Assembly (NCBI GenBank): GCA_023391185.1
Contig: JAEWBI010000064.1
Coordinates: forward strand, 1 to 23,615
Length of the DNA stretch: 23,615 nt
Source of the DNA: Bacillota bacterium
GTDB taxonomy: Bacteria; Bacillota_I; Bacilli_A; RF39; UBA660
Reading direction: 5' to 3'
The notes under the pieces are model-generated. The model was given only the letters and a program-made list of their open reading frames with translations. It had not been told where the DNA came from and searched no databases. Shown one piece after another: positions 1 through 7,597 of the stretch (position 1 is its first letter; each line of letters opens with the position of its first letter). The translations under genes were made by a program, and so were the position numbers.

Positions 1-1
1 A

Positions 2-85
2 GAAATAAAAAAATACATTGAATGGTATAACACTCAACGTATTCAAAAATCACTAGGATATCTCCCACCTAACAGATATTCTTAA
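2..85 (+). CDS. IS3-family transposase (OrfB), C-terminal fragment
   Basis: This is the last 27 codons of an open frame that enters from the left edge. The residues YIEWYNTQRIQKSLGYLPP match the conserved C-terminal tail of IS3-family (IS150/IS3 group) rve-type transposases, where a Y-N-x-x-R-x-x-x-x-L-G-Y-x-x-P pattern follows the last DDE glutamate. The frame ends in TAA at 83-85. The catalytic residues lie outside the window, so I cannot tell whether the element is intact or a remnant. Recognition of the tail is strong although the fragment is short. Confidence 0.85.
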   Translation, partial: EIKKYIEWYNTQRIQKSLGYLPPNRYS

Positions 86-100
86 GTTCTTTTTATTTAA

Positions 101-126
101 TATCTACTTGACAGGTACTACTATCA
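101..126 (+). repeat. Probable right terminal inverted repeat of the IS3 element
   Basis: About 15 bases after the transposase stop comes TATCTACTTGACAGGTACTA, followed by CTATCA. IS3-family right ends sit just beyond the orfB stop and terminate in CA. The outermost boundary could be 113 (TTGACA) or 126 (ATCA). The left end is not in the window, so the inverted match and any target duplication cannot be checked here. Confidence 0.45.
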
Positions 127-155
127 ATTTTACTCTCTTTTTTTAAAACCAAAAG

Positions 156-164
156 TGTTATAAT
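156..164 (+). promoter_or_regulatory. Extended -10 promoter
   Basis: TGTTATAAT is a perfect extended -10 (TGn-TATAAT). No good -35 lies 17 bp upstream. Transcription would begin near 171, just before the AGGAGGG ribosome-binding site at 173-179 and the ATG at 187. It probably drives 187-2273. Confidence 0.6.
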
Positions 165-186
165 ATTTATATAGGAGGGTTTTGAA

Positions 187-798
187 ATGAAACAAAATCA
201 AAAGCATTACTGGAAACAAACAGTTGACAATATGAGTCCAGATAACCAACTTGAACTAGCTATGATTTTAATAGAAAAACTAAAGTTAAATGAAAATATA
301 ATAAAGAAAAGTGATAAGTATAATATGCATTTTTCATCAGAACTATTATTCTTATTAGAAAACTATGTTAGTCAAAATAAGAACAAAAAAGAGGCAACTA
401 AAGTTTTAACTCTTTTATCTAAATTTAAAAACTTATCTTCAGTAAATCAACATAAAATTATAGAACTTGTTATTCCATATTTATTAAGTACTGTAAGTGA
501 TGTTGTTAAAGAAGATAATATTAATAATTGTTCCAAATTTGGGCATATGTATAATGATGATAGCTGGAAAAGAAGCGAGTGGACTACATATGAAACAGTT
601 GTTATTGATCATCAAAAGTGTGAAGATTATCCTATTCCTCATGCAAAATGGGAAAGAACTTGTCCTAATTGTGGCTTTACTGAAGAGGTATTAACTGAGC
701 CTGAGGAAATTAAAGTTCAAAGGGAAAAAGAAGAAAAACAGGCGAAGATTAAAAAATTACAAAGAGAATTAAATGAACTAGATAAAGATTGCAAGTGA
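187..798 (+). CDS. Hypothetical protein with putative C-terminal zinc-binding motif
   Basis: I do not recognise a named family for this 203-residue protein. The N-terminal two thirds look helical, charged and soluble, with no signal peptide or membrane segment. From about residue 115 there is a cluster of possible metal ligands: a C-x4-H, then an H-x3-C, then a C-x2-C-G knuckle with an intervening Trp-rich stretch. This resembles small zinc-ribbon tails of Bacilli proteins. The last 30 residues are lysine- and glutamate-rich and could form a short coiled coil. The start is set by AGGAGGG seven bases upstream. It lies between an IS3 end and gpx, 27 bases from the latter with no terminator, so it is likely co-transcribed with gpx and trxB. 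A redox or zinc-sensing role would be speculation. Confidence 0.75.
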   Translation: MKQNQKHYWKQTVDNMSPDNQLELAMILIEKLKLNENIIKKSDKYNMHFSSELLFLLENYVSQNKNKKEATKVLTLLSKFKNLSSVNQHKIIELVIPYLLSTVSDVVKEDNINNCSKFGHMYNDDSWKRSEWTTYETVVIDHQKCEDYPIPHAKWERTCPNCGFTEEVLTEPEEIKVQREKEEKQAKIKKLQRELNELDKDCK

Positions 799-825
799 TA
801 ATTAAACTAATTAAGGAGACATATA

Positions 826-1302
826 ATGAATATATATAATATAAAAATTAAAGAGATGACAGGTAGAGAAATAAAACTAGAGGAGTATAAAGGTAAAGTA
901 TTATTAATTGTTAATACAGCTACTGGCTGCGGATTTACACCACAGTATACCGGCTTGCAAAATTTATATAATAAGTACCATGAGGAAGGATTAGAAATAT
1001 TAGATTTTCCATGCAACCAATTTGCTAATCAAGCTCCAGATTCTAATGAAGAAATACACGCTTTTTGTACAGGAAGATTTGGAATTACATTTAAACAATT
1101 TGCTAAAATAGATGTTAATGGAAAGAATGCTTCTGAGTTATATAAATATTTAAAAAATAGTTCTAGTAGTATTTTAGGTAAATCGATTAAATGGAATTTT
1201 ACTAAGTTCTTAGTAGATAGAGAAGGCAACATTGTTTCAAGGTATGCTCCAACAGTAAAACCTGAAGAATTAGAAGATAAAATAAAAGATTTGCTAAAAT
1301 AA
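826..1302 (+). CDS. Glutathione peroxidase family protein, probably thioredoxin-dependent
   Basis: This 158-residue protein is full length for bacterial glutathione peroxidase homologues (BsaA/Gpx type), cytosolic enzymes that reduce hydrogen peroxide and organic hydroperoxides. It carries the family signatures NTATGCGFTPQY, FPCNQF, and KWNFTKFLVDREG. The catalytic tetrad is visible: peroxidatic C35, Q69, W123 and N124. C35 is encoded by TGC, so it is a cysteine enzyme, not a selenoprotein. C81 in the EIHAFC helix occupies the place of the resolving cysteine of thioredoxin-dependent members such as yeast Gpx3 (C82), so thioredoxin rather than glutathione is the likely donor. The trxB-like gene 59 bases downstream supports this. 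The ATG follows AAGGAG at 813-818. Confidence 0.93.
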   Translation: MNIYNIKIKEMTGREIKLEEYKGKVLLIVNTATGCGFTPQYTGLQNLYNKYHEEGLEILDFPCNQFANQAPDSNEEIHAFCTGRFGITFKQFAKIDVNGKNASELYKYLKNSSSSILGKSIKWNFTKFLVDREGNIVSRYAPTVKPEELEDKIKDLLK

Positions 1303-1361
1303 TATTATATATATAAGTAAACTAGAAAATGAAACTTAAACATCTAAAGAGGTGATAAAAA

Positions 1362-2273
1362 ATGTATGACATTGTTATAATTGGTGGTGGTTTTGCCGGA
1401 CTAACTGCTGCGTTATATTCAGCAAGATTTAGTAGAAAAGTACTTGTGATTGAAGAAGTAGCATTCGGAGGACAAATTATGAATGCGAATGAAGTAGAGA
1501 ACTATCCGACTATTATTAATACATCAGGATTTGAACTTTCAAATAATCTTTATAATCAAGTAAAAGATTTAGGTGTAGATTTTTTAAGTGATAGTGTTAT
1601 TAAAATAGAAAACGCGAAGGAAAAGAAAATTTTTACTACAAATAAAGAGATATTATGTAAGAGTATAATTATTGCTAGTGGAATGAAAAGAAGAAAATTA
1701 GAGATTACAAGTGAAGATAGATTAACTTCTAGAGGAATATCATATTGCGCTACATGTGATGGGGCATTATTTAAAGATAAAACTGTTGCAGTTATAGGAA
1801 GTGGAAATACTGCATTAGAGGATGGTATTTTTCTATCAAACTATACAAAAAAAGTATATATGATAAATAGAGGCAATTCTTTTAAAGGTGAAAAATATTA
1901 TCTAGATGTTTTAAAAGAAAAAAAGAATGTTGAATTTATTTTTGAATCTCAAGTTATTGCAATTTCTGGTGATGATAAACTTAGTGATATTACAATAAAA
2001 AATAAAATCAATAATGAAGAAAAAGTCATCAATTTAGAAGGTTTATTTATCGCAATTGGTCAAATACCTAATACTGAAATATATAAAGGTTTAATCAATT
2101 TAGATGAATATGGTTATATTAAAGCTGACGAAAGTTGTAAGACTAATATAGATGGTATATTTGTAGCAGGAGACATAAGAACAAAAGAGGTAAGGCAGTT
2201 AGTGACAGCTGCTTCTGATGGCGCTGTAGCGGCTGTTAAAGCAAATAATTATATTGAATTTGAAAGCAAGTAA
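1362..2273 (+). CDS. trxB: Thioredoxin reductase (FAD-dependent pyridine nucleotide-disulfide oxidoreductase)
   Basis: The 303-residue length is typical of low-molecular-weight bacterial thioredoxin reductases, which pass electrons from NADPH through FAD to thioredoxin. Visible features are the N-terminal FAD Rossmann motif GGGFAG (8-13), the redox-active CATC at C129 and C132, the second nucleotide-binding motif GSGNTA (146-151), and the C-terminal GIFVAGDI / RQLVTAASDGA FAD motifs. The usual HRRxxxR motif that holds the NADPH 2'-phosphate reads NRGxxxK (169-175), so cofactor preference may differ from standard NADPH enzymes. The start follows an AGAGGTGATAAAA ribosome-binding region. It follows gpx without a terminator and closes the redox unit at a strong terminator. 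A ferredoxin- or NADH-linked relative is the main alternative. Confidence 0.9.
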   Translation: MYDIVIIGGGFAGLTAALYSARFSRKVLVIEEVAFGGQIMNANEVENYPTIINTSGFELSNNLYNQVKDLGVDFLSDSVIKIENAKEKKIFTTNKEILCKSIIIASGMKRRKLEITSEDRLTSRGISYCATCDGALFKDKTVAVIGSGNTALEDGIFLSNYTKKVYMINRGNSFKGEKYYLDVLKEKKNVEFIFESQVIAISGDDKLSDITIKNKINNEEKVINLEGLFIAIGQIPNTEIYKGLINLDEYGYIKADESCKTNIDGIFVAGDIRTKEVRQLVTAASDGAVAAVKANNYIEFESK

Positions 2274-2305
2274 AAAAGAAATGATTTTTAATTCATTTCT
2301 TTTTT
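2272..2305. terminator. Bidirectional intrinsic terminator
   Basis: A perfect 13-bp stem pairs AAAAAAGAAATGA (2272-2284) with TCATTTCTTTTTT (2293-2305) around an 8-base loop. The A-run on one side and T-run on the other give U-tails in both directions, serving trxB (+) and the convergent pilin-like gene (-). Confidence 0.85.
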
Positions 2306-2307
2306 AT

Positions 2308-3360
2308 TTATATATCATCACGGTTTACAGTTATAACCGGTCTAATTCCTATTCCAGAAACTGTAGTTGGATTTGTTCCTTGTAATCTACCATAATAATC
2401 TAATGACCAAGCTAAACTAAATCTTGCAGTAGAAGTCCAGTATCCCCACATAGTTGCTGTTACATCGTTAATTTCTGCATTATTTAAACAGTTACTACTT
2501 TCCTTACATGAAGTGCTTAATCGATCATAAAGCCACCCATACTTGTAATTAGAAAGTGATGTAGGAGCAGTAGAAGTTAGTGTATCTATATATACTTCAT
2601 TTTGAGTAGAATCAAAATCATTATAACTAACTATTTGTGCTATTTCTGTTGCTTTTATTAATCTAGCATTAAGAGATTTATCCCAAGTAGAAGTATCACT
2701 TACCAAACTTGCAGTTACTTCTTTCATACTAGTACTTATATTTTTAGAATTGAATGCTACACTTACAGTTGTATTATGATCAAGTATTAAGTTAACAGTA
2801 GTATCACTAAGATTTTCATCATTAAAAGTATACCATTTCATACATCCTGTTTTATTTCCAACATTGCTAGCATTAATATTTTCGTTATAATCGGTCACTG
2901 AACATTTCCTATTTGTCTCTGGATTATAATAAATAACTGTTCCATCTAAATAAACAGTATTTCCTACTTCTTTTCCCTCTGTAACAGTAATAGAGTTATC
3001 TACAAAACCTTTTACAGCTATAAAATTACCATTAGTTACACTTATAGAAACATTACACTTATAGTCAACAGTAGCAATTCCATTTTTTGGAAGTGATCCG
3101 TTAACATTTAAAGATGGAGAAACTTCACCATTATTGAATGAATATGTTGTTACTAAATCTTCACCTTTTAATTGTTCAAGATTACAAGCATCTTCAATTG
3201 CGCTTACTAAGTCATTGGTTGCAGTTTTAAATGATTCTGCATTATTATCTTTTATCATTTTTTTAACTATAGGAATAGCTATTAAAGAAGTTATTCCTAG
3301 TATAATTATACCTACAAGTATTTTAATAATTGCAAAACCGCTTTCTTTATTCTTAATCAT
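2308..3360 (-). CDS. Secreted protein with prepilin-like N-terminus and DUF6273/lectin-like C-terminus
   Basis: The 350-residue product begins with a type IV prepilin-like segment: a short basic leader, then G8-F9 at the expected prepilin peptidase site, a hydrophobic helix and the closing IAIP (about 27-30). After cleavage position 5 would be Lys, where pilins almost always have Glu. The middle (about 50-200) looks like a beta-rich ectodomain with several Cys. The C-terminal ~140 residues contain RLIKATE, GWLYDR, YWTSTAR and GIRPVITV, resembling the DUF6273 and DUF1566-like (C-type-lectin-like) modules of gut bacterial surface proteins; this assignment is tentative. The ATG follows AAGGAG on the minus strand. 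No pilus ATPase, platform protein or prepilin peptidase is in the window, so it is an orphan minor pilin or a pilin-anchored surface protein. Confidence 0.75.
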   Translation of the reverse strand: MIKNKESGFAIIKILVGIIILGITSLIAIPIVKKMIKDNNAESFKTATNDLVSAIEDACNLEQLKGEDLVTTYSFNNGEVSPSLNVNGSLPKNGIATVDYKCNVSISVTNGNFIAVKGFVDNSITVTEGKEVGNTVYLDGTVIYYNPETNRKCSVTDYNENINASNVGNKTGCMKWYTFNDENLSDTTVNLILDHNTTVSVAFNSKNISTSMKEVTASLVSDTSTWDKSLNARLIKATEIAQIVSYNDFDSTQNEVYIDTLTSTAPTSLSNYKYGWLYDRLSTSCKESSNCLNNAEINDVTATMWGYWTSTARFSLAWSLDYYGRLQGTNPTTVSGIGIRPVITVNRDDI

Positions 3361-3387
3361 ATTTGATACTCCTTTATGATATGTTAT

Positions 3388-3415
3388 AAATTATTTTACT
3401 ATTAAATTAAGTCAA
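3388..3415 (-). promoter_or_regulatory. Candidate promoter for the pilin-like gene
   Basis: Read on the minus strand, TTGACT (3415-3410) is followed after 16 bases by TAATTT (3393-3388); an alternative -10, TATAAC, lies at 3388-3383. The -35 is good and the -10 weak. Confidence 0.35.
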
Positions 3416-3495
3416 AGGAAACACAAATTGATGATTTTCTAAAAAATATATAAAAAAATGACCATTTATTGTGTAATTGTCTAGATTTTAAGAAT

Positions 3496-3524
3496 TTGCA
3501 AAAAAAATAAAAATATGGTAGCAT
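3496..3524 (+). promoter_or_regulatory. Candidate promoter for the HAD-acyltransferase gene
   Basis: TTGCAA (3496-3501) and TAGCAT (3519-3524) are 17 bp apart, and the -10 is preceded by TGG, an extended -10. Transcription would begin near 3531, ahead of the AAAGGGGG ribosome-binding site at about 3536-3543. Confidence 0.5.
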
Positions 3525-3549
3525 ATCAATCAATTAAAGGGGGATATAT

Positions 3550-5046
3550 ATGAATATTGGACTGGATTTAGATGGACCACTTATGAATCAAGAAAAGTTT
3601 CAATTAAAAAAAGGAACAAAATTTTTTAAGAAACAATATATAAATGATTATTATAAAAATAATGGAATTAAATTAAAAACATCCGATGTACAAGTTTTAG
3701 ATTTAGTAACTGGTAAGCAAATTAATGGTAAAGAAATTGATTTAACGAAGCCATATATTAAGATAAATTCAAATGGATATGGTATTGCGGAAGTCTTTGG
3801 GTGTGACAAAGAAAAAGAAGCTGCATTTTGGTATAAATATATGCTGTTTTATGCCTTATTTGTACCTTTTAGAAAAGATGCAGCAAGAGTAATTAATCAA
3901 CTTCATAGTGAAGGAAATAAGTTTTTTGTTGTTACTGCGAGAGCAAAGGCTAATGAAAACAATATAATTGGAAAAATACAAAGAGCTTTAGTTATTTTAA
4001 GATTGAAATTAGCGAAAATTCCATATGAACAAATAAAATTTTGCTCATACGAGGGCGATAAAGAATTACATGATAAAGAATCTGCTTGTATTGATTATAA
4101 TTTAGATTTAATGATTGAAGATAAAAAAAGTAATGCTGAAGTTATTGAGCAAAAAACTAGTACGAAAACATTTCTTTATGCAACCAAAAATAATGCTGAT
4201 ATTAAAATAAAAGATGTACCTAGATTTGTAAATTATAGTGAATTATATAATGGTATTAAAAAAGAACAAGAAACTGAAAAATTCACTTTACTACATAGAG
4301 ATGAAAAAGCTATGTTAACTCCTGAAGAACTTGAAAATTATTATAAAGCATATAGAGATTACCATACTAAATATGTTTATGATAAAGGCATTATAAAGGT
4401 AAGAGAAGAAAATTTAAAAAAACTTGTTAAATATGGTAAATATGTTTTTGATAGATTTTCGAAATATGAAGTTATAAATACTGATAGAATGCCAAAAGAA
4501 GATGGTGTTATTTTAACAACTAATCATAGGGATATGCTAGATATTCCTCATGTTATTAGAGCAATGGGAGAAAGACCATGTCACCCAATGTTAAAAGCTG
4601 AATTTTTAGATACAAAAGCAGAAGGAGTTTTAACAGATATAGGATGTACATTTGTTAATAGAGATGATAAATCAATAAGAGAGCAAGCTAGAGAAACTGC
4701 TTCAAAATTAGTTTTATCAGGTAGTAATATTATTGTTTGCCCAGAAGGAACTCGTAATAAAACCAATAATTTACTTTTGAATTTCGATTTTGGTGCTGTT
4801 TCAATAGCTCAAAATACTGGAAAATTAATTTATCCATGTGCTGTTTATAGAGGATTAAATCATAGAATTGTTAATTTTGGAAATCCAATTAGTGTTGGAA
4901 TTAATGATAGTTTAAATGAATCAAACAAAATCTTATTTGATAGAACAATTGAATTATTAGAAGAATGTAAAAAAATGGAAGAAGAGAAAATGCTTCAAGA
5001 ACCACAAGAATCTACTTCTAAAATAAAAAAATTAATAAAGAAGTAA
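3550..5046 (+). CDS. HAD-like phosphatase / 1-acylglycerol-3-phosphate acyltransferase (LPLAT) fusion
   Basis: This 498-residue protein joins two enzymes. Residues 1 to about 225 form a HAD-superfamily domain resembling cytosolic 5'-nucleotidases: motif I GLDLDGP with D6 and D8, motif II VVTAR (T129), and motif IV MIEDKK (E190, D191). A charged helical linker follows. From about 300 to 475 is a PlsC/LPLAT acyltransferase domain with block I NHRDMLD (H326, D331), VNRDD, and block III PEGTRN (398-403). The acyltransferase half should transfer acyl groups to lysophosphatidate or a related lysolipid at the inner membrane face. The HAD half could act on a phosphorylated lipid precursor, but its substrate cannot be read. 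The C-terminus is Lys/Glu-rich. The gene is monocistronic, with its own promoter and terminator. Known HAD-PlsC fusions in actinobacteria use a different, SerB-like HAD type. Confidence 0.88.
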   Translation: MNIGLDLDGPLMNQEKFQLKKGTKFFKKQYINDYYKNNGIKLKTSDVQVLDLVTGKQINGKEIDLTKPYIKINSNGYGIAEVFGCDKEKEAAFWYKYMLFYALFVPFRKDAARVINQLHSEGNKFFVVTARAKANENNIIGKIQRALVILRLKLAKIPYEQIKFCSYEGDKELHDKESACIDYNLDLMIEDKKSNAEVIEQKTSTKTFLYATKNNADIKIKDVPRFVNYSELYNGIKKEQETEKFTLLHRDEKAMLTPEELENYYKAYRDYHTKYVYDKGIIKVREENLKKLVKYGKYVFDRFSKYEVINTDRMPKEDGVILTTNHRDMLDIPHVIRAMGERPCHPMLKAEFLDTKAEGVLTDIGCTFVNRDDKSIREQARETASKLVLSGSNIIVCPEGTRNKTNNLLLNFDFGAVSIAQNTGKLIYPCAVYRGLNHRIVNFGNPISVGINDSLNESNKILFDRTIELLEECKKMEEEKMLQEPQESTSKIKKLIKK

Positions 5047-5048
5047 TT

Positions 5049-5084
5049 AAAAGTTATTTACTAATTTTAGTAAATAACTTTTTT
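5049..5084 (+). terminator. Intrinsic terminator after the HAD-acyltransferase gene
   Basis: A perfect 15-bp stem (AAAAGTTATTTACTA, 5049-5063, with 5068-5082) has a 4-base loop and runs into TTTT, three bases after the stop codon. Confidence 0.88.
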
Positions 5085-5151
5085 CTTAGCTTTAAATGAT
5101 ATTGAAAAATAAAAAATTAGTAGTGGGCATATAGGAGAATATAGGATTTTA

Positions 5152-5160
5152 TGGTATAAT
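5152..5160 (+). promoter_or_regulatory. Extended -10 promoter for the histidine kinase
   Basis: TGGTATAAT is a perfect extended -10 with no recognisable -35. Predicted start is near 5167, 28 bases before the TTG start codon. Confidence 0.6.
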
Positions 5161-5194
5161 TGCTTAAATAATAGTAAAGACGAGGTGTTATGTT

Positions 5195-7474
5195 TTGACC
5201 AACTTATATTTTCAAAGTGCTAGTTTTGTTTACATGATGATGGTTTTAATTTTATTTTTCTCTAAAAAAAGAGTCCAAAATATTGAAACAAAACTATTTT
5301 CTTTTATTTCAATTGTTAATATCATTGGAATAATTTTAGATTTAATTATTGTATATTTATCTTATGTTTTACCTTTCCATAGTTCACTTTATATTTTAAA
5401 CAAGTTTTATTTGATATATATATTATACTGGGCTTCATTATTTACAGTATATATTACAAATATATCAATAAAAGAACATAAAAAAATTTTAACTATATCG
5501 CAGTATACAATAGCAATTGTTTCTATAATATCAACAATTGTAATATTTATATTACCAATCGAGTTAATAAATGATCTTGTTATAATGTATACTGATGGAC
5601 CAAGTGTAAGATTTTTATATCTAATTTGTGCCTTATTAATTGCATTCATTGTAATTTTAGCTTCAATTAACTTTAAAAGAATAATATCAAGAAAATATAT
5701 TCCTATTTTCGCATTATTATTTTTAAGTATAGTGGCTTTTATTGTAAGAACAATAAATCCAGCTATACTATTAACTACTTCCATAATTACTGTTATTAAT
5801 GTTTTAATGTATCACACTATAGAGAATCCTGACATGAAGATGATTGAAGAACTTAATTTTGCCAAAGATCGTGCTGAAAAAGCTAATAGAGCAAAATCTG
5901 AATTCTTATCAAGTATGAGTCATGAAATAAGAACTCCTCTTAATGCTATAGTAGGTTTTTCGGAGTGTATTAAAACAGAATATAATATAAATGAGGCTCA
6001 AAAAGATGCTGATGATATAATTATGGCTAGTCAAAATTTACTTGAAATAGTAAATGGTATATTAGATATATCTAAAATAGAAGCTAATAAAATGGAAATA
6101 GTTAATACAAATTATTCCTTGCTTCCAAATTTAGAAAATATAGCTAAATTAATGATACCAAGAATTGGAGAAAAACCAATCGAATTAATTCCAAACTTTG
6201 CTCCCGACATCCCATCTATTATGTATGGTGATGTAGGTAAGATAAAACAAGTAATAACAAATTTACTTACTAATGCAGTCAAATATACTGAAAACGGTAA
6301 GATATTATTTAATGTTAGCTGTATAAATCAAGCTGGTTTTTGTTCCTTAGTAATATCAATAGAGGATACTGGTAGAGGAATAAAACCAGAGAAGATAGAT
6401 AGCTTATTTACTAAATTTAATAGGCTTGAAGAAGATAGAAATACTACAAGTGAAGGTACTGGTTTAGGTCTAGCAATTACAAAATCACTTACCGAAATGA
6501 TGGGTGGTAAAATAGTTGTACAAAGTGTTTATGGTCAAGGATCTAAATTCACAGTATATTTAAAGCAAAAAATAGTTGAAATTCATGAGACACCAGTTGA
6601 GACTGTTAAACATGAAGAACAAAATTTAAATTTTGCAGGTTCTAAAGTATTAATAGTTGATGATAATAAGTTGAATTTAAAAGTTGCTGATAAGATACTA
6701 AAAGGATACAATATAGAAAGTACTCTTGTAGACTCTGGTATGGAAGCAATAGAATTAATTAAGAACAATCAAAAATTTGATTTAATATTAATGGATGATA
6801 TGATGCCAATAATGCGAGGTTCAGAAGCCTTAATGAGATTAAAGCAAATAGAAGGATTTAATATTCCTACAGTTTCTTTAACTGCTAATGCCATTACTGG
6901 TATGAAAGAACAGTATATAAGTCAAGGCTTTAATGATTACTTAGCTAAACCATTAGAAAGAGATGCATTAAATGAAGTTCTTAAAAAGTACTTAAAAATT
7001 TCTAATAATGTTCCTAGTAATGCAGAGGTTACAAAACAAGAACCAGCTGCTAATCAAATCGCTCAAAACCAAATTAGTTATATTAATAAAATAGATAACT
7101 TTGAAGGAAAGAGAGTTCTTATTGTTGATGATAATAAGATTAATATAAAAATAGCTACTAATTTTTTAAGGCCATATAAATTTGAAATAGATGAAGCTAT
7201 AAGCGGTCAAGAATGTATAGATAAAATATTATCAGGTATTAAATATGATTTAATATTTATGGATGATATGATGCCAATAATGACAGGCACAGAAACTATG
7301 CATAGATTAAAAGCAATGAATATAGTTCTTCCAATTGTTGTACTTACTGCTAATGCAGTTGTTGGAGCTAAAGAAAATTACTTGAGTGAAGGTTTTGATG
7401 ATTATATATCTAAGCCTATTATTAGAACAGAACTAGATAGAATTATTAAAGATTCTTTATTAAATAATAAATAA
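5195..7474 (+). CDS. Membrane hybrid sensor histidine kinase with two receiver domains
   Basis: The N-terminal ~215 of 759 residues contain about six to seven hydrophobic segments, forming a membrane sensor without a recognisable extracellular domain. Then come a HisKA domain (SSMSHEIRTPLNA, phospho-acceptor H243), a HATPase domain with the N box NLLTNAVKYTENG and G boxes DTGRGI and GTGLGLAIT, and two tandem receivers with acceptors D534 and D690. Both receivers have the phosphorylation motif MDDMMPIM and a terminal KP. No HPt or output domain is attached, so signal must leave through an unseen partner. The start is TTG: GAGGTG at 5182-5187 fits it, while the ATG at 5190 opens a frame that stops after two codons. 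The gene stands alone between terminators. The ligand is unknown. Confidence 0.92.
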   Translation: MTNLYFQSASFVYMMMVLILFFSKKRVQNIETKLFSFISIVNIIGIILDLIIVYLSYVLPFHSSLYILNKFYLIYILYWASLFTVYITNISIKEHKKILTISQYTIAIVSIISTIVIFILPIELINDLVIMYTDGPSVRFLYLICALLIAFIVILASINFKRIISRKYIPIFALLFLSIVAFIVRTINPAILLTTSIITVINVLMYHTIENPDMKMIEELNFAKDRAEKANRAKSEFLSSMSHEIRTPLNAIVGFSECIKTEYNINEAQKDADDIIMASQNLLEIVNGILDISKIEANKMEIVNTNYSLLPNLENIAKLMIPRIGEKPIELIPNFAPDIPSIMYGDVGKIKQVITNLLTNAVKYTENGKILFNVSCINQAGFCSLVISIEDTGRGIKPEKIDSLFTKFNRLEEDRNTTSEGTGLGLAITKSLTEMMGGKIVVQSVYGQGSKFTVYLKQKIVEIHETPVETVKHEEQNLNFAGSKVLIVDDNKLNLKVADKILKGYNIESTLVDSGMEAIELIKNNQKFDLILMDDMMPIMRGSEALMRLKQIEGFNIPTVSLTANAITGMKEQYISQGFNDYLAKPLERDALNEVLKKYLKISNNVPSNAEVTKQEPAANQIAQNQISYINKIDNFEGKRVLIVDDNKINIKIATNFLRPYKFEIDEAISGQECIDKILSGIKYDLIFMDDMMPIMTGTETMHRLKAMNIVLPIVVLTANAVVGAKENYLSEGFDDYISKPIIRTELDRIIKDSLLNNK

Positions 7475-7504
7475 AAATCCTTTTAAATTATAAGGATTTT
7501 TTTT
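7473..7504 (+). terminator. Intrinsic terminator after the histidine kinase
   Basis: AAAAATCCTT (7473-7482) pairs with AAGGATTTTT (7492-7501), followed by more T. The left arm overlaps the stop codon. Confidence 0.85.
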
Positions 7505-7563
7505 GTAATTATCTAATTAATGAAGTGTTGATTTTATAAGTATATCTAACTTTTTTGTTTATA

Positions 7564-7572
7564 TGATATAAT
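7564..7572 (+). promoter_or_regulatory. Extended -10 promoter
   Basis: TGATATAAT precedes the gene at 7598. No convincing -35 is present. Predicted start is near 7579, nine bases before the GGGGGA ribosome-binding site, which argues for the 7598 start rather than the upstream ATG at 7586. Confidence 0.55.
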
Positions 7573-7597
7573 AATACATATTTATATGGGGGACAAT

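Noticed and set aside
926..931. Selenocysteine in the glutathione peroxidase
   Set aside because: The catalytic position is encoded by TGC (Cys35), and no in-frame TGA occurs.
2308..2480. Possible diversity-generating retroelement target in the lectin-like tail
   Set aside because: The YWTSTAR...IRPV region recalls such targets, but there is no reverse transcriptase, no template repeat and no enrichment of AAY codons.
5190..5198. ATG start at 5190 for the histidine kinase
   Set aside because: It is in another frame and stops after two codons; TTG at 5195 has the proper GAGGTG spacing.
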